DNA of 64,000 bases from COMBO-56-21 sp038852315 (GTDB lineage Archaea; Thermoplasmatota; Thermoplasmata; UBA10834), in NCBI GenBank assembly GCA_038852315.1, contig JAWCKF010000005.1:1-64000 (forward strand), given 5' to 3'. The notes beneath the pieces were generated by a model. That model was not told where the DNA came from, did no database searches, and saw only the letters and a program-made list of their open reading frames with translations. Made by a program: the position numbers and the translations under genes. Every line of letters starts with the position of its first letter. Positions within the stretch are counted from its first letter, which is position 1. Shown here piece by piece: positions 7,332 through 15,504 of this stretch.

Positions 7332-8558
7332 GTGCGTCCGGTGGCCAGGGGTATCTATGTCAGCGATGCGGACGTCGAGATGTCTAAGGATGTGGAGAGC
7401 CTCCGCATAGATAGGCACCTCGTGTCGGACCTCGCCTCGTTACTCCCGGGAAAGCGACGGAAGATGGTGGACCGTATCGAGGAGTACGGTGCCAAGAACC
7501 CCCTTGCGATCGTCCCCGTCCTCCTCAAGCACTACGACGAGGAGAACCCCAAGGTCAGGAAGCAGGTGCGCGCAAGCCTGGCAAGGTTGATCCAATCCGA
7601 GGTCGGTGAGCTCGCGCTCATTGAATGCATGTTCAGCAGGCATCCTGCCATAGCCGACAAAGCAGCCGAGGTGCTACAGGCCAGCGGACACAACAGCGTG
7701 AACTTCTTGTCCTACTATCGTCAGGTCGAGACATTGGTTGCCCAGGCAAGGAAGGCCGAAGTGTTCTGCCAGGACGTCGAGGAGCTGGTGAACGATGCGA
7801 TCCACACCTATAAGGAGGGCAGGTTCGACCAGGCGATGACCAACATGAGGATGGCGAAGGACCTCCTGGAAGATAGGCTCGAGTGGCACGACCACCTCAG
7901 GGGCTACATAAGGGATGTTCTGAAACTCACTCCCATGCTTGGGAGGAGCGGTGTACAGATCGATGCCATACAAGACTCCATACGGAATGTCGCGACGGCC
8001 ATGCAGACGCGGGAGTATACTGAGGCGAGGGCGCTGCTAGACTTGAGGCGGCAGGAGACTCGTCTGTGGAAGCAGCTCTGGAGCTTGGAAGAGTACATCA
8101 GCAAGCGGATCAAGGTAAAGCCCCTCACCGAACTCATGGTCCTGAAAGATGTCGACAAGGCAATCTTGGACGCGTTCAACAGTCTCGGCAGGGAGGTGCA
8201 CGACCTCGTCCAGGACAACAAGCCTATCGAGGCGCTGAAGAAGATAGAGAGGTTCATAAGCGATGAAGTGTCGGCCAAGTACCTCGCCAGGGAGGGAAAG
8301 CGGCTCGACGAGAAGGACGAGGCTTCATGGCACGTGATGTGGTCCATCGGCCTAGGCGTCCTCAAGCTGCTTTCGCCAATCACCCCCAACCTGTCAGAGG
8401 AATTCTACCAGCAGTACTTCAGGGACCGTGAGGGGTCGCCGAGCATACACACGGTCAAATGGCCGGAGCCGTTCGCGGAACTCGGGAAGATCCACAAGCC
8501 AGTGGAGCACGTGCCTGCCCAGAAGCAGTCGAAGGGAAAGCGGACCGGGACGAAGTAG
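7332..8558 (+). CDS. HEAT-like helical protein fused to an orphan class I tRNA-synthetase-type anticodon-binding domain
   Basis: A 408-residue all-helical protein. Residues ~35-120 look like HEAT repeats (IVPVLLKHYDEENPKVRKQV, then a second similar unit). Residues ~130-250 are a helical, TPR- or coiled-coil-like middle. Residues ~265-382 match the anticodon-binding domain of Val/Leu/Ile-tRNA synthetases: DKAILDAFNSLGREV, IERFISDEVSAKYL, LKLLSPITPNLSEEFYQ and SIHTVKWPEPF. No HIGH or KMSKS catalytic motif is present, so it cannot aminoacylate. A basic tail follows. Start GTG 7332 fits the TATA-like CTTATGTA at about 7297-7304; GTG 7341 and ATG 7380 are alternatives. A tRNA- or translation-linked scaffold is my inference. 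Confidence 0.75.
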   Translation: MRPVARGIYVSDADVEMSKDVESLRIDRHLVSDLASLLPGKRRKMVDRIEEYGAKNPLAIVPVLLKHYDEENPKVRKQVRASLARLIQSEVGELALIECMFSRHPAIADKAAEVLQASGHNSVNFLSYYRQVETLVAQARKAEVFCQDVEELVNDAIHTYKEGRFDQAMTNMRMAKDLLEDRLEWHDHLRGYIRDVLKLTPMLGRSGVQIDAIQDSIRNVATAMQTREYTEARALLDLRRQETRLWKQLWSLEEYISKRIKVKPLTELMVLKDVDKAILDAFNSLGREVHDLVQDNKPIEALKKIERFISDEVSAKYLAREGKRLDEKDEASWHVMWSIGLGVLKLLSPITPNLSEEFYQQYFRDREGSPSIHTVKWPEPFAELGKIHKPVEHVPAQKQSKGKRTGTK

Positions 8559-8573
8559 GTCTCCTGCCGCGCT

Positions 8574-9395
8574 TCATTCTAGCGAGGGGCACCAGAACCT
8601 CGACCCTTTCTTCTCGCTGTCCCACCTGATCAGTGTCCTCATGGCCTCGACACCGACCTTTATGCAGTCAGACATGTTCTGCTCGAAGTCTATGATCTTC
8701 TCAGTCGGATGCCACGGCACGACGTCGGAGACCGTACAGATCGCTCCCGCGCGCAACCCTAGGAGAGAAGCCAACGTGAATATGGTCGCATTCTCCATCT
8801 CGATGTTCTTCGCACCCATCTGCTTGACATCAGCGAGCCTATTGACCATGAACGAGGGCATGTAGCCGGACTGCGACATGGGCGCTATCTTGCCATCCTT
8901 CAGCACCTTGTTCTCGCTGTAGAAGCCGTCGACAGAGAACGTCACCCCCACGTCGAATCTGACCTTGGCCCTGTGAGCGCTGTCTATCAGTGCCAGGACC
9001 ACCTCGTGGCTGGCGACAGCGGGGTACTCCGGCCAGGCGTAACTCCTGCTGGTGCCGTCGGCGCGAATGGCCCCCGTCGATATGACGAAGTCGCCCTTCT
9101 CGAGCCCCTCGGCTATGCCCCCGCTCGTGCCTATCCTGATGAAGGTCCGAGCGCCGATGTTCGCCAGCTCCTCCAGCAGGATGGCTGTTGACGGTCCCCC
9201 GATGCCGGTCGAGGCGGCGGAAACCTTGACCCCGTCGAGTTCGCCGGTCCAGACCCAGAATTCCCTGGTCTGAACTCTCTTGCTGGCTTTGGACAGTCTC
9301 TCTGCTATCCTGGGGACGCGTTCAGGCTCACCGCAAAGAAAGACGTAGTCACCAACATCTCCGGATTCGAGTCCTGTGATAAGCTGTCGCGTCAC
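8574..9395 (-). CDS. Nucleoside phosphorylase (uridine phosphorylase-like)
   Basis: PNP_UDP_1 family enzyme of 273 residues, which phosphorolyses a nucleoside to base and ribose 1-phosphate in salvage. Motifs: STGIGGPSTAILLEEL (phosphate and base pocket), RIGTSGGI, and NIEMENATIFTLASLLGLRAG, where the Glu-Met-Glu motif contacts ribose hydroxyls. These are close to uridine phosphorylases, but base preference cannot be fixed by eye. GTG start at 9395 has a GGAGGCGG site just upstream. It converges on the HEAT-like gene with 15 nt between them. Confidence 0.88.
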   Translation of the reverse strand: MTRQLITGLESGDVGDYVFLCGEPERVPRIAERLSKASKRVQTREFWVWTGELDGVKVSAASTGIGGPSTAILLEELANIGARTFIRIGTSGGIAEGLEKGDFVISTGAIRADGTSRSYAWPEYPAVASHEVVLALIDSAHRAKVRFDVGVTFSVDGFYSENKVLKDGKIAPMSQSGYMPSFMVNRLADVKQMGAKNIEMENATIFTLASLLGLRAGAICTVSDVVPWHPTEKIIDFEQNMSDCIKVGVEAMRTLIRWDSEKKGSRFWCPSLE

Positions 9396-9483
9396 GAGAC
9401 CGCCTCCGACGACCTCATTGATGTGAATGCGGATAACTCCTAGATAAGCTCGTTGGCAGGGCCGTACTGCTCCGTTGGCCAGG

Positions 9484-10485
9484 TCAATCGATTAGGAGCA
9501 GGACGATTGAGAGGACCATGGCGAAGTAGGTGCTCACGAGGGTGATGCCTCCCAGCTGGCCTATGCGCATCTTCCTTACCATGAAGAAGAGGACGAGGAA
9601 CGTGCTCAGATTCATTATCGCGAGCAAGGGTAGCACGAATGAGAGTTCGAACGAGAAGGGCCTTATCAGCCCCATCAGTCCGAGCGTCAGCAGCACAGTG
9701 ACTATGTTGGCGCCTATGCCCTCTCCCAGCGCCAGATCCCCGAAACCTCTCCTGGCCGCGTGGTAGGACGCAGCGATGTCCGGGAGAGTCGTTCCCAGCG
9801 CGACCACGGTTATGCCCATCAGCCAGGGCTGTAGGCCGAAATCATCCGTGACTTTCATTATGCTCCTCACAACGAGTTCGGCACCCATGACCGTCCACAG
9901 TATGCCGAAAACCAGCCACTGTGGGCCTGCGCGTACCTCTATCCTCCTCCCGAACAGATGTCCCATCAGCTCGAGCTGTATCGTCGCCTCCTCCATGCTC
10001 TCCTTCAGCTCCTGGGGGTCAATAGCCCGCTCAATCAGGAGAAGGTTCATCGTGTACGGGACGAACAATATCATGAGAGCGATTCCCTCGAAGAAAGATA
10101 GGGCACCATCGAGCAGGAGCACAGATGCCACGATGGTGACCGTCATCAAGAAGACGGCATCGCGCATTATCATCTCTCTCGTCACCTTCAGCGGGACGAT
10201 TATGGCGGTCAGCCCAACGACGAACGCGATCGTCACGACATTCGAAGCTAGGCAGTTCCCAAGGGCAATCGCGTCCGCGCCCTCTCGGAGGGCGAAGAGC
10301 GACACCAGCACCTCGGGCATCGCAGCCAGCGTTGAGACTACCAGCATGCCGATCACGAACCTGCTGACTCCGAAGCTGCGGGAAACGACGACCGCATTGT
10401 CAGTGATGAACTTCGCACCCTGGTTCAGGACGATGAAGCCCATCGCTATCAGTGGAACAAAAAGCAGCGAATCTGCCTCAATCAT
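9484..10485 (-). CDS. Sodium/calcium exchanger-family (CaCA) membrane antiporter
   Basis: A 333-residue integral membrane protein with about ten hydrophobic segments in two inverted halves. The alpha-1 repeat contains VSTLAAMPEVLVSLFALREG followed by ALGNCLASN; the alpha-2 repeat contains VALGTTLPDIAASYHAARRG followed by GEGIGAN. These P-E and P-D acidic sites are the cation ligands of the CaCA family (YrbG/NCX type). A hydrophilic central loop (residues ~155-190) separates the halves. The ATG at 10485 lies about 20 nt below a predicted start site given by the minus-strand TATA CCATATATCGC around 10530. Transported ion not determinable. Confidence 0.88.
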   Translation of the reverse strand: MIEADSLLFVPLIAMGFIVLNQGAKFITDNAVVVSRSFGVSRFVIGMLVVSTLAAMPEVLVSLFALREGADAIALGNCLASNVVTIAFVVGLTAIIVPLKVTREMIMRDAVFLMTVTIVASVLLLDGALSFFEGIALMILFVPYTMNLLLIERAIDPQELKESMEEATIQLELMGHLFGRRIEVRAGPQWLVFGILWTVMGAELVVRSIMKVTDDFGLQPWLMGITVVALGTTLPDIAASYHAARRGFGDLALGEGIGANIVTVLLTLGLMGLIRPFSFELSFVLPLLAIMNLSTFLVLFFMVRKMRIGQLGGITLVSTYFAMVLSIVLLLID

Positions 10486-10606
10486 GCCCCATCCCGCATC
10501 TGCTGTCGGTGGTGATGAGTTACAGCGATATATGGTTTTGTAGGACCCAGTGCATGCTGGGCGCGAAGAGCAAGGATTGAATCCTCGAAAGCCATAACAC
10601 GTTGGC

Positions 10607-11047
10607 GTGCGCGGAGCTTACTGTCTGGTCATCTTCCTGCCGCGTCCCTCGCGGTTGAGAGTCGGCTCGCTCGGGATAGTCGATTTCCGCCCGGGGGCAT
10701 ATGTCTATGTGGGGTCGGCCCTCGGCGGCATCGAGCAGCGGGTCGCCCGCCACATGAGGCCGTCAAAGAGGATGCGCTGGCACATAGACTATCTCCTGAG
10801 GAAAGGCAGAGTGATCTCAGTATTCTCGGTGCCGAGCGATAGAAAATCGACTGAGTGCGCGCTGGCCACCGCTCTCGCGACGGTCGATGGTGCCGCCGTG
10901 TACCCTCGCTTCGGTTCCTCCGACTGCCGCTGCGTTTCGCACCTGATTCACTTCGGACAGACGGAGCTCGAGCATGTCATGGAAACCATCTCAATGAAGC
11001 TCGCGATGCTAGATTCTGCATATCCACGAGTGAAACCTAGCCGGTAG
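10607..11047 (+). CDS. GIY-YIG-like DUF123 protein
   Basis: A 146-residue protein with the DUF123 features: GAYCLVIFL at the start, FRPGAYVYVGSALGG (the G-Y-Y/G motif equivalent to GIY-YIG), RWHIDYLL and CRCVSHLIHFG near the C-terminus. DUF123 is a widespread archaeal family related to GIY-YIG nucleases and sometimes fused to endonuclease III, pointing to a nucleic-acid role. GTG start at 10607; TTG at 10602 is out of frame. It is divergent from the exchanger gene. Confidence 0.82.
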   Translation: MRGAYCLVIFLPRPSRLRVGSLGIVDFRPGAYVYVGSALGGIEQRVARHMRPSKRMRWHIDYLLRKGRVISVFSVPSDRKSTECALATALATVDGAAVYPRFGSSDCRCVSHLIHFGQTELEHVMETISMKLAMLDSAYPRVKPSR

Positions 11048-11101
11048 CTTGCCGCGCAGAGGCAACATGATTTTAACCAGCTAGCCGGTTACGTGCTCTA
11101 T

Positions 11102-11866
11102 ATGGCCGACGAATCCGTACTCATAGGACTCATCGTGGTCGGGTTGGTTCTGCTCATCTTCTACCTCTATATCGCCTCGATAGGCAAGGTCCTGGGGCAG
11201 ATAGGGTTCACGAGACAAGAGATAAGCGTGATTCTGCTCGTGACCTTTCTCCTCGGGTGGATTACGATCCCCCTCGTGCCCGTGGGCGGCTGGTGGGTCG
11301 GTATCAGCCTTGGTGGGGCTTTAGTGCCCCTGATCCTGTGCTTCCTCATGGTGAAGTCGGGACGCGTGAAGCTGCCAGAGATGCTGATAGGCGTGGTCAT
11401 AGTCACGTACATATCCTACTTCGTCACCAGGCCTGAGGAAGGCGTTGGCATTGTGGCTGACCTTCCCCTTGCCTTCGCTCCTGCCCTGGCCGCTGGTCTG
11501 TATTCCATATCCACCTTCTGGACCAGCATTGACAGAGCCGCTCCGCTCGCCTATGCATCGGGTATAATCGGGACCATCGTAGGGGCCGACCTCATGCACC
11601 TGTCCGAGGTGCTCGCCTTCACTCCTCCAGAGGACGGCTTGACGGTGCTGAGCATCGGCGGCGCAAACATCCTCGATATGGTCTATCTCACCGGCATTGT
11701 CGCAGTAGGCGTCGATATCTTCGTCTTCTGGATCAAGCGACAGCAGCTAAAGCGCGGCATGTGGCCGTCGATAATCGAGTTCCAGCGCGGCCCCGAGGAT
11801 CTGCCTGTTGCTCGGGAACACGCACCAGAGCCGACGCTGAAGCCGGGGCGAAAGGGCAGGCTCTGA
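11102..11866 (+). CDS. DUF1614 family membrane protein
   Basis: About 254 residues with seven hydrophobic segments. Family marks are ITIPLVPVGG near the second helix, SYFVTRPEEGVGIV in the middle, and GADLMHLSEV with IGGANILDMVYLTGIVAVGVDI near the end. The conserved His/Glu/Asp-bearing segments suggest a transporter or membrane enzyme, but no activity is known for DUF1614. ATG 11102 is preferred over GTG 11093, since the TATA-like GATTTTAAC at about 11070 is 26-30 nt upstream. A 28-residue hydrophilic C-terminal tail follows the last helix. Confidence 0.82.
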   Translation: MADESVLIGLIVVGLVLLIFYLYIASIGKVLGQIGFTRQEISVILLVTFLLGWITIPLVPVGGWWVGISLGGALVPLILCFLMVKSGRVKLPEMLIGVVIVTYISYFVTRPEEGVGIVADLPLAFAPALAAGLYSISTFWTSIDRAAPLAYASGIIGTIVGADLMHLSEVLAFTPPEDGLTVLSIGGANILDMVYLTGIVAVGVDIFVFWIKRQQLKRGMWPSIIEFQRGPEDLPVAREHAPEPTLKPGRKGRL

Positions 11867-11993
11867 TTCCGAACTCACCGCGTGGCATCGGGCATCCTTG
11901 TCAGTTTGCGATGGTCAATTCGTGGTCTTCGAGTTCGCAAAGCTTTTTCCGTGTCATGCTCTGTCCGGTTGCGTGGCACACGCATTCATAGAG

Positions 11994-12788
11994 ATGCGTC
12001 CGTCGACATTGCAGGAGCGTCGCGACTTCTACTCACATGAGTTCGACACGTACGCGTTGCGCAGGTGGATAGGGGACAGAAGCCGTCATCTCAAGTTCGC
12101 GATGGTGATGGGCAGACACACCGGCATCGTGCTCGAAAGCAGGGCTGCCAACAAGGACGATGTCGTAGTGATAGACACCTGGCGCTCAGTCCGCGACCTT
12201 AGACAGTATGCGCTCAGCTATCTCCCCGAATCCATGTACTACGACAGGAACAGGTACGAAGACGTGTCGGCATGCGCTGGCTGCGACAAAGGCAGAACCG
12301 CATGCATGAGATGCTACAACTTCTCGGGCCAGCAGTTGGCTTTCGACCTAGACCCGGAGAACGTGGACTGTCCTTACCACGGCCACATAGGCGACAAGAT
12401 GTCCGAGGGGAGGGGCTTGTCGCTGTGCATGTATGAGTTCAAGAGACTTAGGATCCAGACTGTGGAGCTCGTCCGCCAGCTGTCAGAAGACTACAGCGAG
12501 ATCTCCGTCGTTTACTCGGGCAGGGGCTTCCATGTTGTGGTCGACGACGAGGAGGCCTATCAGCTGTCGCGCCGACAGAGGGAACGCCTGGCTGAGATGA
12601 CGGCGAGACGATTTGCCATCGACGAATGGGTAACTTCGGGCGAATCGAGGCTGATGAGATTGCCGGGGTCGCTCAACGGCCTGGTTTCGAGAAAATGCGT
12701 CGTGATGAAAGGTGACTTAAGAGATTTATTGGGGTTTGATCCAAGGACATCTAGAGAGGTGATACCTGCATTCATGGGGTCAGCGTGA
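11994..12788 (+). CDS. priS: DNA primase small (catalytic) subunit, PriS-like, short form
   Basis: Archaeo-eukaryotic primase fold, about 264 residues from ATG 11994 (MRPSTLQERRDFYSHEF, the usual N-terminus). Catalytic acidic motif LAFDLDPE supplies the paired Asp. A Cys cluster CAGCDKGRTACMRC lies just before it at a zinc-knuckle position. The nucleotide-binding motif is YSGRGFHVVV and the late basic motif is SRLMRLPGSLNG. PriS synthesises RNA/DNA primers with PriL. It is shorter than the usual ~350 residues, so some peripheral elements are missing; whether it is the main replicative primase or a second paralogue cannot be decided here. It converges on a tiny ORF with a 9-nt overlap. Confidence 0.82.
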   Translation: MRPSTLQERRDFYSHEFDTYALRRWIGDRSRHLKFAMVMGRHTGIVLESRAANKDDVVVIDTWRSVRDLRQYALSYLPESMYYDRNRYEDVSACAGCDKGRTACMRCYNFSGQQLAFDLDPENVDCPYHGHIGDKMSEGRGLSLCMYEFKRLRIQTVELVRQLSEDYSEISVVYSGRGFHVVVDDEEAYQLSRRQRERLAEMTARRFAIDEWVTSGESRLMRLPGSLNGLVSRKCVVMKGDLRDLLGFDPRTSREVIPAFMGSA

Positions 12789-12875
12789 TCGGTTTGCCCG
12801 GATCTCCTTGCCCCTGTAGTAACTCTTCTTCTTGGCTGCCTTTCCCGCCTTCTTCGATTTCTTCTTGCTAGCCAT
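12780..12875 (-). CDS. 31-residue lysine-rich microprotein
   Basis: Too short for routine calling. ATG at 12875, sequence starting MASKKKSKKAGKAAKKKSYY and ending RGKEIRANRSR, giving a very basic peptide reminiscent of a ribosomal-protein tail or a nucleic-acid-binding tag. GGAG lies ~8 nt before the start. It is followed on the same strand order by another Lys-rich mini-ORF upstream (12915-12977), so the two may form one small transcript. Its last codons overlap the end of the convergent primase gene. No family recognised; moderate belief that it is translated. Confidence 0.5.
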   Translation of the reverse strand: MASKKKSKKAGKAAKKKSYYRGKEIRANRSR

Positions 12876-12914
12876 TAAACCACTCCGAACTTAGGAAAGC
12901 CAAGCTCGGCAGAG

Positions 12915-12977
12915 TTACTTCTTCTTCTTGGCCTTTGCCTTCTTCTTCGCCTTCTTTCCGCACTTCCCGCAAGACAT
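12915..12977 (-). CDS. 20-residue Cys/Lys-rich micropeptide
   Basis: ATG at 12977 preceded by GGAGGAAGGTAAG, a strong Shine-Dalgarno match. The peptide begins MSCGKCGKKAKKKAKAKKKK and stops there with TAA. One CxxC pair could bind half a metal site, perhaps in a dimer. It lies 39 nt upstream of the second basic micro-ORF on the same strand. A minus-strand TATA-like GCATTAAGG lies at about 13085-13095. Unknown function; the combination of Shine-Dalgarno site and sharply biased composition argues for a real product. Confidence 0.45.
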   Translation of the reverse strand: MSCGKCGKKAKKKAKAKKKK

Positions 12978-13241
12978 CTTACCTTCCTCCTATCGGTTTT
13001 TGTTGCGATCAGGCTGCAGGAGCATCTCGCCCATCCAAGGGCCACGTTGTCAACTTCTAGCGACCCACTAGATGCGTCCCTTGTACCTTAATGCTCTTGT
13101 GGCATATGATTCTTTTTCTATGGTTCGTCGACTTCGCATCGGATTCGCTTCTATGCATACACAACGGCCTGATTTTGACGCGACCGAACTCGCTTGTGGA
13201 AATCTATTTTTACACATCAACGGATATGTCGTGATTGTAAG

Positions 13242-13805
13242 ATGACAAGCACAGTTCCGCCTGCGGGCGAGTTGCGCAAGCTCAAGATATGTCTCATCGG
13301 CGATGTTGGGGTCGGGAAGACCAGTCTGATTAGACGCTATGTCCTCGACGTGTTCGATGACAGATACATAGCTACGATAGGCACGAAGGTTACCAAGAAG
13401 GAGGTAAGTGTCAGGAATCCGGTCACGGGCCAGCAGGAGAGAGTGATGCTCCTGATATGGGATATCATGGGGCAGCCGAGCTTCCGTGAGGTCCTGCGCG
13501 AAGCATACTTCTATGGAGTTCAGGGGTCCTTAGCGGTCTGCGATGTGACCAGCAAGGAGAGCCTCGGCGAACTGAGGTACTGGATCAAGGCGATGACATC
13601 TACCACGGGCAACGTGCCAATAGTGTTCCTAGGCAACAAGTGCGACCTGCGCGAGGAAACGCGAATCCAGCAGGACGAGATAGAGCTTTTTGCCAAGAAG
13701 CACGATTCGCCCGCACTACTGACATCCGCGAAGACAGGTTACAACGTGGAGGCCGCGTTCACCAAGCTCGTGGACATGATGTTGCGGGAAGGTGGTGGAA
13801 GGTAG
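13242..13805 (+). CDS. Small Ras-like GTPase
   Basis: A 187-residue GTPase with all G motifs: P-loop GDVGVGKTS (residues 20-28), a switch I Thr in ATIGTKV, the G3 motif WDIMGQ (D74-Q78, with Gln at the Ras catalytic position), GNKCD (N132-D135) and SAK (162-164). Residues 55-70 form an extra strand region before G3. No C-terminal prenylation Cys is present. Bacterial/archaeal Ras-like GTPases commonly regulate polarity or motility; this window also has chemotaxis genes, but they are not adjacent. ATG 13242 is about 30 nt after an A/T-rich TATA (CTATTTTTA). The next gene starts 50 nt downstream, perhaps in one operon. Confidence 0.9.
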   Translation: MTSTVPPAGELRKLKICLIGDVGVGKTSLIRRYVLDVFDDRYIATIGTKVTKKEVSVRNPVTGQQERVMLLIWDIMGQPSFREVLREAYFYGVQGSLAVCDVTSKESLGELRYWIKAMTSTTGNVPIVFLGNKCDLREETRIQQDEIELFAKKHDSPALLTSAKTGYNVEAAFTKLVDMMLREGGGR

Positions 13806-13857
13806 TCCGCGACAACGATGGTCGTTCGGGTCGCGCTCGACCCCGCAGGTGACGCCA

Positions 13858-15411
13858 GTGAAGACCGCTTGTTCAAACACCCTCTTCTTCAACGGAAGGA
13901 TATACACGCTGAGCTCGAGGCCCGCTTTGGCCCGCGCGATGGCCGTGGGCAATGGACGAATCATCGCCGTCGGGAACGACGATGAGGTCAGGCGGTGTCT
14001 CCCCAGGGGGGCTGAGAGGGTTGATCTCAGAGGTAGGCCAGTCGTGCCAGGGTTCATAGACTGTCACACACACTTCGTTCAGATGGGTGTGGACGCACTG
14101 AACGTCGACCTCTCTCAGACGAAGAGCCTGAAAGAGGCTCTCCAGCTGATGGGGAAGCGTGCTGCGGAGACGCCCGAGGGTGAGTGGGTCATCGGTGTGA
14201 ATTGGAAGGAGAGCGCCTGGCCGGACGGAAGGTTCATAGATCGTAAGGATCTTGATTCGTGCTGTCCGGATCACCCTGCGGTGGCGCACAGGGTCTGCGG
14301 CCACTTATCAACTGTCAACTCCAGAGCAATCGACGAGCTAGGGATAGATGTCAGCACCCCAGATGTGGATGTGGTCCGAGGGAAGCTCACGGGAGTGCTC
14401 AGAGAGAGTGCTGTCGCGCTTGTGAGGAGGGCAACACAGCCCGACCGTGCGACGAGGTTGAAGGGGTTGGGCCTCGCGATCAAGAAGGCTCATTCGCTCG
14501 GTGTAACTTCGATACACGATAACGGCGAGGCCTGCGACCTCGGGCTCTATGCCGAGTTCGAACGCACCCGCAAGCTGAAGGTACGTGTCTGGTTTAACAC
14601 ACCCTCGGCAGAGGTGGCCTCGAGGAGGAACCTAGCGCTCGTGCACGGTATCGGTTCGGAATGGCTCAAGGTGGGCGGTGTCAAGATATTCTGTGACGGG
14701 GCTTTGGGTGCACGCACGGCTGCTCTTTCGGAACCTTATGCAGACGATCCTGCAAACACAGGCATATTCGTCCACGATGAGGGGGAGTTCGACGATCTGG
14801 TCGATGCTGTGAATGAAGCGGGAATCCAGCTCGCGATCCATGCCATCGGGGACCGCGGGATTGAGAGGGCGATATCCGCTGTGGAGAGAGCGGTGGGGAG
14901 TTCGTCCCGAAAGGACCTCAGGCACAGGATAGAGCATCTCGAGCTTCCGGTCAAGGGCCACCTTCGTCGGATGAGGCGGCTGGGCATGCTAGCATCGATG
15001 CAGCCCAACTTCGTCGGCGAATGGGGCGGCTCGGAGGGTATGTACCTGTCAAGGCTCGGCCCTGTCAGGGTCGCTGCCAACAACCCGTTCAGGGATGTCC
15101 TGAGGGCCGGCGTGGAGCTGGTGTTCGGTTCGGATTGCATGCCATTCTCCCCCCTCTACGGGATACACTCGGCTGTGAACGCGCCGTTCCCCGCCCAGAG
15201 GATAGGTGCTCTGGAGGCGTTGACTGCATACACGAGCGCGGGCGCGTTCGCGTCCTTTGAGGAGCATGATAAGGGCAGACTCACGGGCGGTATGATGGCC
15301 GACTTCGTCGTCCTCTCGAGAGACCCGTTCGAGGACACCCGAAACATTCGGGGAATCGAGGTCCTGAAGACAGTCTTGGGTGGCGAGACCGTGTTCGCTG
15401 CGCGCCCCTGA
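13858..15411 (+). CDS. Amidohydrolase, YtcJ/AepA family
   Basis: Metal-dependent hydrolase of about 517 residues. N-terminal composite domain (NGRIYTL), first metal motif GFIDCHTHF, then SIHDNG, KIFCDGALGARTAAL, the His motif AIHAIGDRG, RIEHLEL and the late Asp motif FGSDCMPFSPLYGIH. This is the YtcJ-like branch of the amidohydrolase superfamily; natural substrates are mostly unknown (N-acyl or formyl amides in some). GTG 13858 is preferred because AGGTGA lies 5 nt ahead; the upstream ATG-like start at 13792 overlaps the GTPase gene. Cytoplasmic. Confidence 0.87.
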   Translation: MKTACSNTLFFNGRIYTLSSRPALARAMAVGNGRIIAVGNDDEVRRCLPRGAERVDLRGRPVVPGFIDCHTHFVQMGVDALNVDLSQTKSLKEALQLMGKRAAETPEGEWVIGVNWKESAWPDGRFIDRKDLDSCCPDHPAVAHRVCGHLSTVNSRAIDELGIDVSTPDVDVVRGKLTGVLRESAVALVRRATQPDRATRLKGLGLAIKKAHSLGVTSIHDNGEACDLGLYAEFERTRKLKVRVWFNTPSAEVASRRNLALVHGIGSEWLKVGGVKIFCDGALGARTAALSEPYADDPANTGIFVHDEGEFDDLVDAVNEAGIQLAIHAIGDRGIERAISAVERAVGSSSRKDLRHRIEHLELPVKGHLRRMRRLGMLASMQPNFVGEWGGSEGMYLSRLGPVRVAANNPFRDVLRAGVELVFGSDCMPFSPLYGIHSAVNAPFPAQRIGALEALTAYTSAGAFASFEEHDKGRLTGGMMADFVVLSRDPFEDTRNIRGIEVLKTVLGGETVFAARP

Positions 15412-15504
15412 GGTATGTTCGCGTACGCCTAATGCCTGTGTCTAAGGTCCGTCCTCGTCAAAAGGTTCTAGAGGGATGGGCTCGCTCTCCGTCATGGGGT
15501 TGTT

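Noticed and set aside
12915..12977. Low-complexity artefact
   Set aside because: Kept as a weak CDS instead, because of its strong Shine-Dalgarno site and paired neighbour.
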